Assembly: GCA_037382205.1 (NCBI GenBank)
Contig: JARRQD010000304.1
Location: 1-5,777, forward strand
Reading direction: 5' to 3'
From: Thiodiazotropha sp037382205
Lineage (GTDB): Bacteria > Pseudomonadota > Gammaproteobacteria > Chromatiales > Chromatiaceae
Length of the DNA: 5,777 nt
The position numbers and the translations under genes are program-made. Positions 1 through 5,016 of the stretch are shown piece by piece. Within the stretch, counting starts at the first letter, position 1; each line of letters starts with the position of its first letter. Under the pieces are notes generated by a model. It was not told where the DNA came from and did not search any database. It saw only the letters and a list, made by a program, of their open reading frames with translations.

Positions 1-13
1 GTGCATCCCTGCA

Positions 14-65
14 CGGCGCGCAACGACGCACAATAGCGCGCTATTCCAAGGCGTTGCAACGCCGC
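14..65 (+). repeat. Diverged relative of the MITE core at the window edge
   Basis: Positions 43-65 (ATTCCAAGGCGTTGCAACGCCGC) match 1950-1971 of the element between era and recO at about 20 of 23 positions, allowing one gap. Looser similarity extends back to 14, paralleling 1921-1949: both share GGCGC, a CAAT loop and flanking GC-rich arms. A 14-base perfect palindrome GGCGTTGCAACGCC lies at 50-63. The terminal inverted repeats of the other element are not seen here, so this is a partial or different family member, possibly continuing past the left edge. Confidence 0.45.
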
Positions 66-146
66 CATGCGCCGCCACAAGCGTGCCATTCACGTTGTAG
101 CGTGATTCATCCAGCAGGTGACATAACCATCGAAGCTATTTTCTTT

Positions 147-190
147 AAAATCAGTAATCTGCTAGTAGCATGGAGCGGTCAACTGATTTT
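147..190. terminator. Weak terminator-like inverted repeat downstream of pdxJ
   Basis: AAAATCAGT (147-155) and ACTGATTTT (182-190) are perfect 9-base complements around a 26-base loop that contains a smaller TGCT-AGT-AGCA hairpin (160-170). On the plus strand the stem runs into seven Ts (187-193); on the minus strand only four Ts follow. It could end pdxJ transcripts 165 bases past the stop or act in both directions. The stem has few G-C pairs, so it may not terminate efficiently. Confidence 0.3.
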
Positions 191-354
191 TTTAGGTTGA
201 ACAGTCCCGAATGCTGGCCCACACTGATGTCGGCCTTGATTCTCTGACCCAAGCATTGGCTTCAGGCACAGCAGCTGTATTGAGTTTGACCTTGGGTCAT
301 ACCAGATTTGAAATAGCAATCAGAATGTTAGGATTGAGAAGCTCGGAAAGTAGA

Positions 355-1083
355 CTATCTGACCATCAATCCTTTCATCTCTCGGACCGCCTGATCGAAT
401 CCGGTAAACAGCGCTCGACAAACGATAGCGTGTCCAATATTCAACTCCTTTATACCTTCGATACCTACGATTGAAGCGACATTATGGTAATCAAGGCCAT
501 GCCCAGCATTGACCTGAAGTTCTAGATCATTCCCGTAGGCTACGGCATCGAGAATTCGTTTCAACTCAGCTTGACCGGTCGATTCATTCGCAGCTTCCGC
601 ATAGTGTCCGGTATGAATCTCGACGACTGGCGCACCACAGGCCTTGGCTGCATCCAGTTGTTTCAAATCAGCATCGATGAAAAGCGATACACGAATTCCA
701 GCCTCTTTCAATTCAGCACAATAATCTGTCATGTAGTCGAGCTTGGAAGCCACATCAAGACCACCTTCGGTGGTCAATTCTTCACGCTTTTCTGGCACCA
801 GACAGCAGTCATGGGGTTGAAACCGTGTTGCAATAGCCGCCATTTCTGAAGTTGCCGCCATCTCCAGGTTCATTCGGGTTTGCAAAAGCTCTGATAGGAT
901 TTCAACATCCCGGTCTTGAATGTGGCGTCGGTCTTCACGAAGATGCAGAGTGATCGCATCTGCCCCCGCCTGCTCAGCAATCAGCGCAGCCTGAAGCGGT
1001 TCCGGATAGCGGGTTCCCCGAGCCTGACGCAGAGTCGCCACATGATCGATGTTAACCCCAAGTAACATTGCATTTTTTGTCAT
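355..1083 (-). CDS. pdxJ: Pyridoxine 5'-phosphate synthase (PdxJ)
   Basis: Cytoplasmic TIM-barrel enzyme that condenses 1-deoxy-D-xylulose 5-phosphate with 3-amino-2-oxopropyl phosphate to make pyridoxine 5'-phosphate, the last ring-forming step of DXP-dependent vitamin B6 synthesis. The 242 residues match E. coli (243). Conserved blocks run in order: LLGVNIDHVATLRQARGT near the N-terminus; AGADAITLHLREDRRHIQDR with active-site His; NLEMAAT with the catalytic Glu at about 74; CCLVPEKREELTTEGGLDVA; EIHTGHYAEA; ELQVNAGHGLDYHN; and ELNIGHAIVCRALFTG near the end. No key residue appears missing. The start at 1083 is preferred to 1089 on ribosome-binding spacing, a difference of two residues. It follows recO as in many Gammaproteobacteria, but a 123-base gap and a possible own promoter suggest it can be transcribed separately. 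No acpS follows within the window. Confidence 0.97.
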   Translation of the reverse strand: MTKNAMLLGVNIDHVATLRQARGTRYPEPLQAALIAEQAGADAITLHLREDRRHIQDRDVEILSELLQTRMNLEMAATSEMAAIATRFQPHDCCLVPEKREELTTEGGLDVASKLDYMTDYCAELKEAGIRVSLFIDADLKQLDAAKACGAPVVEIHTGHYAEAANESTGQAELKRILDAVAYGNDLELQVNAGHGLDYHNVASIVGIEGIKELNIGHAIVCRALFTGFDQAVREMKGLMVR

Positions 1084-1090
1084 ACCCATA

Positions 1091-1095
1091 CCTTC
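1091..1095 (-). promoter_or_regulatory. Ribosome binding site that decides the pdxJ start
   Basis: GAAGG on the minus strand lies only 1 base before the ATG at 1089 but 7 bases before the ATG at 1083. The second ATG therefore has the normal spacing and is the likelier start. Confidence 0.6.
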
Positions 1096-1125
1096 AAATT
1101 CATAGGTAATTGAACCCCTAGCTGT

Positions 1126-1153
1126 TTAATAACCTAACCGATAGATCTTTCAA
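1126..1153 (-). promoter_or_regulatory. Possible sigma-70 promoter for pdxJ
   Basis: In the AT-rich recO-pdxJ gap, minus-strand TTGAAA (1153-1148, 5/6 to the -35 consensus) is followed after 16 bases by TATTAA (1131-1126, 4/6 to the -10 consensus). Transcription would begin near 1119-1120, leaving a leader of about 35 bases to the pdxJ start. The spacing and -35 are reasonable and the -10 is mediocre. A chance match in AT-rich DNA is possible. Confidence 0.33.
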
Positions 1154-1206
1154 AATGTAAATATATCTTTTTTAAGAATTGTTTGCCTAACTTGGTGATA
1201 AATTCT

Positions 1207-1839
1207 TTAAGTGTTGGGATCCCTACAATCACACAAATCTAACCGGTTGGACCTGAAAAGAGCTCTCTGCTTTTCAATGGCACGTATTTTAATGCCTCCC
1301 CTTCCGGCAGGCGCTAATACCGGCCCCTCTTCAATGAAGTAGTCATAGACCAACTCCTCCTTTACCGGCTCTCCACAATCAGCTGTATGATCCAATAACA
1401 AACCATAACCAAGTTCACCGAGTAACTGCAGTTCAAATTGTCTGAGTATCTGATCGATAGAATCCGTTGAGACCAGGCGAGCCATAGAGTGACAATAGTG
1501 GTGGTAGAGAGTCGGATAAGGGTCTCCCCTTTCAATGAGCCTGACAATAAGCTCATTCAGGTAAAATCCGCAATAGAGTCGTTCGCCCAACAGTTTGAAA
1601 GGCTGGCCATCCTGTTCTACTTCAGTCAGGCTTTTTATCTCACCCCGACCACTTAGCGAGATACGCAGCGGGAGAAAGGGTTGTAACAGGATGGCCCTGC
1701 TTGAGCGAGCTGATTTGGCGCCTTTGGCGATGGCCGGGAGACGACCTTCATTGGCGGAGAACAACTCCAACAACAGGCTGGAGTTTTGGTAATCACGCCG
1801 ATGTAAAACATAGGCCGGTATTAAGTTGATACGAGACAT
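1207..1839 (-). CDS. recO: DNA repair protein RecO with a damaged C-terminal end
   Basis: RecO works with RecR (and RecF) to load RecA onto SSB-coated single-stranded DNA and can anneal strands. The N-terminal OB-fold region is normal: AYVLHRRDYQNSSLLLELFS, IAKGAKSARSSRAILLQPF and GRGEIKSL. The helical region follows with RLYCGFYLNELIVRLIERGD and QFELQLLGELGYGLLLDHTA. After GPVLAPAGRGGIKIR (about residue 186) the frame runs 24 non-family residues to TAA. The family C-terminal motif PLKSRELF is present but in the +1 frame at 1280-1257, ending at TAG 1241-1239. About 28 residues that normally lie between the two are absent. The protein is 210 residues, against 242 in E. coli. Either it is a decayed gene or it tolerates a shortened tail. 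ATG at 1839 is chosen over TTG at 1845; a GAGG directly abuts the ATG, so initiation may be weak. The gene lies 232 bases from era because of the inserted element. Confidence 0.85.
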   Translation of the reverse strand: MSRINLIPAYVLHRRDYQNSSLLLELFSANEGRLPAIAKGAKSARSSRAILLQPFLPLRISLSGRGEIKSLTEVEQDGQPFKLLGERLYCGFYLNELIVRLIERGDPYPTLYHHYCHSMARLVSTDSIDQILRQFELQLLGELGYGLLLDHTADCGEPVKEELVYDYFIEEGPVLAPAGRGGIKIRAIEKQRALFRSNRLDLCDCRDPNT

Positions 1840-1862
1840 CCTCAATTCACAAGCGATATCCC

Positions 1863-1879
1863 TAGTGTGGTGTTCTATA
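1863..1879 (+). repeat. Left terminal inverted repeat of the MITE-like element
   Basis: TAGTGTGGTGTTCTATA pairs with the reverse complement of 2058-2074, with mismatches at two positions (G/A and T/C). The outer TA is the presumed duplicated target dinucleotide. Confidence 0.75.
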
Positions 1880-1906
1880 CTGTTTGACGTTTTCAGAGGC
1901 CCGCAA

Positions 1907-1984
1907 ATGACTCAAGACAAGGCGCAGCCCGCCGTCAATGGCGGCTCCCATTCCAAGGGCTGCAACGCCGCAATCGTGGCTTGA
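1907..1984 (+). other. 25-codon open frame inside the MITE-like element
   Basis: On the plus strand, opposite to the operon, an ATG at 1907 begins a 25-codon frame (MTQDKAQPAVNGG..., ending ...CNAAIVA) that stops at TGA 1982-1984. AGAGG (1895-1899) precedes it with a 7-base spacer, which is good ribosome-binding geometry. The frame spans both the CCGCC/GGCGG hairpin and the repeat core, so it may simply be an open stretch in structured repeat DNA. No promoter is seen and no family is recognised. I list it as a possible peptide, not a supported gene. Confidence 0.12.
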
Positions 1985-2057
1985 GTGGCTTGCCGCAGGG
2001 CGAGGCAAGGGATCTAAGCTCAATTCCATGATAGGCCTCGTCTAAATGTATGATTTA

Positions 2058-2074
2058 TATAGGACACTACACTA
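2058..2074 (-). repeat. Right terminal inverted repeat of the MITE-like element
   Basis: Read on the minus strand this is TAGTGTAGTGTCCTATA, matching the left end at 15 of 17 positions. Its first three bases on the minus strand are also the era stop codon TAG. Confidence 0.75.
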
Positions 2075-2971
2075 CTGCTCACTATACCCAAGCCTGACCA
2101 GAGCGGCCTCGTCACTCGACCAACTCTTCTTTACTTTTACCCAAAGTTCAAGATGGACTTTACAATCAAAAAAACCTTGCATGGCTTTTCTCGCCTGGAC
2201 GGCGACCTCTTTCAATGCCTGACCATCCTTACCGATGATGATGCCTTTTTGACCGGGCTTTTCAACCCAGATTATACCATTGATCCGGTACAGGCCCTGT
2301 TGCTCTTCGAAACGCTCGATTTCAACCGAAACCGCATAGGGTAATTCCTTAGCATAGCGTCTGGTAATCTGCTCTCTGATCATTTCCGCAGCAAAGAACC
2401 TCTCTGAACGATCAGTCAATTGATCCTCAGGATAGACATTCTCCCCCTCTGGTAGGGCCTTCAATACCAGATCCTCCAACGCTTTCAGGTTGTCACCTTT
2501 TTTTGCAGAGAGCGGAACGATTTCCAGAAACTCATAGCCTTCAGAGAGCTTGGATAGATAGGGCAGCAACGCCTCTTTCTGTTTGACCAGGTCGACTTTG
2601 TTAACCACTGCAATGGCTGGAATTTCACTCTCCCTGATCAAACCGAGTACTTTTTCATCTTCTTCCGTCCAGCGTAATGCTTCTACCACAAAGATCAGTA
2701 GATCGACGCCACTCAGCACTGATTGGGCTGTTCGGTTAAGGTAGCGATTCATCGCATTATCACTGCGCTGATGAATACCTGGAGTGTCAACATAGATAAT
2801 CTGGCCACCAGCCAGACTATTGACCCCCAAAACACTATGCCGGGTGGTTTGTGCTTTGTGGGATGTAATGGCCAACCTGACACCGAGAGTCTGGTTCAGC
2901 AGGGTCGATTTGCCCACATTCGGCCGACCGACAATGGCGGCATACCCGCAGTGGTTTTTCGCTTTACTCAT
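2072..2971 (-). CDS. era: GTPase Era
   Basis: Essential GTPase that binds the 3' end of 16S rRNA and promotes 30S subunit assembly. The 299 residues match the family (301 in E. coli). All nucleotide-binding motifs are visible: G1 GRPNVGKST at 15-23, the G2 region around TTRH at 42-45, G3 DTPG at 62-65, G4 NKVD at 124-127 and G5 SAK at 155-157. The C-terminal KH domain has its RNA-binding GKDG loop at 247-250 in PGQKGIIIGKDGQALKEVA. The C-terminus WVKVKKSWSSDEAALVRLGY is normal, so the protein is intact. The ATG at 2971 overlaps the end of rnc. The TAG stop (2074-2072) lies in the outermost bases of an inserted repeat element; removing the insertion still leaves TAG, so the insertion did not change the protein. 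Confidence 0.97.
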   Translation of the reverse strand: MSKAKNHCGYAAIVGRPNVGKSTLLNQTLGVRLAITSHKAQTTRHSVLGVNSLAGGQIIYVDTPGIHQRSDNAMNRYLNRTAQSVLSGVDLLIFVVEALRWTEEDEKVLGLIRESEIPAIAVVNKVDLVKQKEALLPYLSKLSEGYEFLEIVPLSAKKGDNLKALEDLVLKALPEGENVYPEDQLTDRSERFFAAEMIREQITRRYAKELPYAVSVEIERFEEQQGLYRINGIIWVEKPGQKGIIIGKDGQALKEVAVQARKAMQGFFDCKVHLELWVKVKKSWSSDEAALVRLGYSEQ

Positions 2972-3641
2972 GATTCAGGTCCGACAACATTTTGCCTGCA
3001 GCGTCCTGTTCCGCCTTTCTACGACTGTTACCCTCACCAAGACTTTTTTTCTGAAGATCCAGGACAGCACACTCTACCTTGAAATGCTGCGCATGAGGAT
3101 CACCACTGACGCCCAATATGGTGTAACTGGGTAGTGAGACCTTTTTTGCCTGCAGAAACTCCTGTAGCTGGGTCTTTGAGTCTTTTTGCTGACTGTCCGG
3201 ATTTAGCGCTTCCAGTCTTGATGAAAATACTCGTAGAATAACTGAGCGGGTTGCTTGATATCCACCATCAAGGTAGATCGCTGCAAGTATGGCTTCAAAA
3301 CTATCAGCCAAAATCGAATCCCTGCTCTGACCACCGCTACGTAACTCACCCTGACCCAACATCAAATAATCACCAAGCGCAAACTCTCTTGCTAGCTTGG
3401 CGAGGGTCTCTCTTTTTACCAATACAGAGCGAAGCCGACTTAACTGCCCTTCACTGGCTTCGGTAAAATGGTGATATAGAGCATCTGCAATAACAAAACC
3501 TAATATGGCATCACCTAAATACTCAAGACGCTCATTGTTTTTCCCACCAGCACTACGGTGAGTCAAAGCCTGCTCAATCAACGCTGGTTGATTGAAGGTA
3601 TAGCATAAGTCTCGGCAAAGTTTGTTGATATCAGCCTTCAA
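2964..3641 (-). CDS. rnc: Ribonuclease III
   Basis: Double-strand-specific endoribonuclease that processes rRNA precursors and structured mRNAs, acting as a dimer with Mg2+. The 225 residues match the usual length (226 in E. coli). The catalytic domain carries the signature ERLEYLGDA at about 37-45, with Glu40 and Asp44, and ADSFEAILAAIYLDGG with Asp113 and Glu116; these correspond to E. coli Glu41, Asp45, Asp114 and Glu117. A double-stranded-RNA-binding domain follows from about residue 150, beginning KTQLQEFLQAKK and including GEGNSRRKAEQDAA. The start is TTG at 3641-3639, overlapping the upstream TGA stop as TTGA. This keeps INKLCRDLCYTF aligned with the E. coli N-terminus, and no ATG lies nearby. 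The end overlaps era by 8 bases. Translational coupling on both sides is likely. Confidence 0.96.
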   Translation of the reverse strand: MKADINKLCRDLCYTFNQPALIEQALTHRSAGGKNNERLEYLGDAILGFVIADALYHHFTEASEGQLSRLRSVLVKRETLAKLAREFALGDYLMLGQGELRSGGQSRDSILADSFEAILAAIYLDGGYQATRSVILRVFSSRLEALNPDSQQKDSKTQLQEFLQAKKVSLPSYTILGVSGDPHAQHFKVECAVLDLQKKSLGEGNSRRKAEQDAAGKMLSDLNHE

Positions 3642-4012
3642 TTCGCTGTTATCTCAATCGTTTCATCGAAGCTCATAACGAGGGCCGCATTGTAAGCAAT
3701 ATGCCGACGAACCTCATATTTGACATTGATAGTCCTGGAGCCTAAAGAGCTTTTTACTTTGATATTATCTTTGGTTACATGACGAACACTGTTGATATCA
3801 AGCCGTCTTAGTAGCATGTTACGCAATTCAATCTTCGATTTTCGCTCTGCAAAAGGTTCATTCTTGATGCCTTTAAGCGCAGCTTTTACCGCAAAGTGAT
3901 CAAGATAGACCGGCATGACCTTGATGCCCACCATCACTAGAAACCCAGCAACAATCAAGATAACCAGCCAACTGATGAATGTAAGACCACGCTGTTTTTT
4001 GATGGATCGCAT
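3638..4012 (-). CDS. DUF4845 family small membrane protein, function unknown
   Basis: A 124-residue protein with one hydrophobic segment (about residues 12-30) after a short basic N-terminus, MRSIKKQRGLTFISWLVILI, then a soluble, mostly basic domain. Proteins of this kind (DUF4845) are regularly found between lepB and rnc in gamma- and betaproteobacteria, and position, size and topology all fit. The role is not established. The N-terminus (basic residues, RGLTFI, hydrophobic helix) resembles the start of type IV prepilins, but this is only a resemblance. I chose the ATG at 4012-4010 because GAGG lies 8 bases upstream (4024-4021) and because the family begins just before the KxxRG motif. A TTG at 4057 would add 15 residues but has no support. 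The stop TGA overlaps the rnc start by 4 bases. Confidence 0.85.
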   Translation of the reverse strand: MRSIKKQRGLTFISWLVILIVAGFLVMVGIKVMPVYLDHFAVKAALKGIKNEPFAERKSKIELRNMLLRRLDINSVRHVTKDNIKVKSSLGSRTINVKYEVRRHIAYNAALVMSFDETIEITAN

Positions 4013-4134
4013 ATCTACTTCCTCAAATAAGTCATACTGAAAAGTTCTCTTCTTCAAGCGACTAACCAGATTGCAGACAATTTGTCTTTACCCAGCAACC
4101 TAGTCAGTAGCCATTTTGATCACATAGTTGTGGT

Positions 4135-4983
4135 CTAATCAATGCCCTTGCCAATTCTCTCCCAAGCAATGGGAGGAAACCCACTGATATTTGAATCCCA
4201 GTTCATCCAGATACCAAAGGCTTTTCCCACAAGATTCTCATCCGGCACAAACCCCCAACAGCGGCTGTCATTACTATTATCCCGATTATCACCCATGACA
4301 AAATAGTGCCCTTCTGGAACAGTTATCGGGCCTTGCCTCAGAACCTGGCAACCCTTTGGCAGATCCGGCGCCAGGGGATTGATCAAAATATTGTGCTCAA
4401 CGCCACTAAGATTTTCGACTGCCATCACGGCACCAGTCATACGGGAACCGCTACCCACGCCAGTATATTGCCCTAAGAACATCTGCTGCATCGGTTCATC
4501 ATTAATAAAAAGGGTTTTATTGCGATAGTAGAGTTTGTCACCAGGCAGTGCCACAACCCGCTTGATATAGTCTACCCAGGGTTGTTTTGGATAGCGGAAG
4601 ACCACTGGGTCACCTCGTTGCGGGTCTCCCAGGTCTATGATTTTTTTATTCAATACTGGCAGGCGAATACCATAACTGAATTTGTTGACCAGAATGAAGT
4701 CACCGACCAGTAGTGTCGGCATCATAGAGCCGGAGGGTATTCGAAATGGCTCGACTAAAAAGGATCGCAAAACAAGTACGGCAAAAATCACTGGAAAAAA
4801 GGATTTAGAGTACTCGACCAGTAAAGGCTCTTTGCCTGCCAATTGACCGACATCGTCAGCCTCTTCTCCCACCTCCGCTGCTAATGCACTTCGTTTATTG
4901 GCAAAGAAGATACTATCCAATAGCCAGATGCCGCCTGTGACTGCGCTGGCAACAACAAGAAAAGTTGGAAAATCGAAATTCAT
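4135..4983 (-). CDS. lepB: Signal peptidase I (LepB)
   Basis: Inner-membrane serine protease that removes signal peptides from Sec- and Tat-exported preproteins on the periplasmic side. The 282 residues include an N-terminal membrane segment (about 7-27), a charged cytoplasmic stretch rich in Glu/Asp (about 29-60) and a second hydrophobic segment (about 62-77), the usual two-pass anchor. The catalytic domain follows. The nucleophile is Ser86 in FRIPSGSMMPTL and the general base Lys141 in DYIKRVVALPGD, matching E. coli Ser90 and Lys145. The family signature GDNRDNSNDSR lies near residues 231-241. The length is a little below the 324 residues of E. coli, mostly from a shorter insert. The ATG at 4983 is the only good start; a purine-rich GGAGAGGA lies upstream but 12-16 bases away, farther than ideal. 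It is the second gene of the operon and is followed by a 122-base gap. Confidence 0.97.
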   Translation of the reverse strand: MNFDFPTFLVVASAVTGGIWLLDSIFFANKRSALAAEVGEEADDVGQLAGKEPLLVEYSKSFFPVIFAVLVLRSFLVEPFRIPSGSMMPTLLVGDFILVNKFSYGIRLPVLNKKIIDLGDPQRGDPVVFRYPKQPWVDYIKRVVALPGDKLYYRNKTLFINDEPMQQMFLGQYTGVGSGSRMTGAVMAVENLSGVEHNILINPLAPDLPKGCQVLRQGPITVPEGHYFVMGDNRDNSNDSRCWGFVPDENLVGKAFGIWMNWDSNISGFPPIAWERIGKGID

Positions 4984-5016
4984 GGTTTATCTGCGTCCTC
5001 TCCTATTTAGAGTAGT

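Larger units (their letters stand above)
1..354. other. Intergenic region downstream of pdxJ, no supportable gene
   Basis: This stretch contains the repeat-like sequence at the left edge with a GTGCA/TGCAC hairpin (1-14), the terminator-like inverted repeat (147-190) and a second perfect 9-base inverted repeat TGACCCAAG/CTTGGGTCA (245-253 and 291-299). Frames that stay open are short, lack recognisable motifs and either run through the repeat or overlap the end of pdxJ on the other strand. No tRNA or acpS is visible. Confidence 0.6.
1863..2074. mobile_element. MITE-like non-autonomous element between era and recO
   Basis: A 212-bp stretch is bounded by imperfect terminal inverted repeats. 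The left end reads TAGTGTGGTGTTCTATA (1863-1879). The reverse complement of the right end (2058-2074) reads TAGTGTAGTGTCCTATA, giving 15 of 17 matches. Both ends begin with TA, as expected for TA target duplication in the IS630/Tc1-mariner group; that assignment is inference. A second internal match, GAGGCC, pairs 1896-1901 with 2034-2039. The interior is GC-rich and holds two hairpins, CCGCC/GGCGG (1929-1944) and CTTGCC/GGCAAG (1989-2009). No transposase is present, so the element would need one acting in trans. Deleting 1863-2072 leaves one TA, keeps the era TAG stop and places recO 22 bases downstream, a typical operon junction. This reconstruction is the strongest support for insertion. 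Confidence 0.75.

Noticed and set aside
3..200. Open plus-strand frame running in from the left edge to a TGA at 198-200
   Set aside because: It has no visible start, is rich in Arg/Ala/His as expected of translated GC-rich repeat DNA, and its first part is the repeat core. A real gene end cannot be excluded without upstream sequence.
245..299. TGACCCAAG/CTTGGGTCA inverted repeat as the pdxJ terminator
   Set aside because: The arms are perfect, but the 37-base spacer is long and no T-run follows on either strand, so an intrinsic terminator is not supported.
211..474. 87-codon plus-strand frame MLAHTDVGLDS... at the pdxJ 3' end
   Set aside because: Half of it is antisense to pdxJ, it shows no family motif and no ribosome-binding site, and the rest lies in repeat-free intergenic DNA with no other sign of coding.
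571..849. 92-codon plus-strand frame within pdxJ
   Set aside because: It is fully antisense to a well-conserved pdxJ and has no features of its own.
1207..1300. Programmed frameshift restoring the recO C-terminus
   Set aside because: Shifting at ATTAAAATA would join the frames but would still lack about 28 conserved residues, so recoding alone does not rebuild RecO; deletion explains the data better.
2723..3134. Two overlapping plus-strand frames of 119 and 104 codons across the era-rnc junction
   Set aside because: They are antisense to era and rnc, both clearly real, and have no recognisable motifs.
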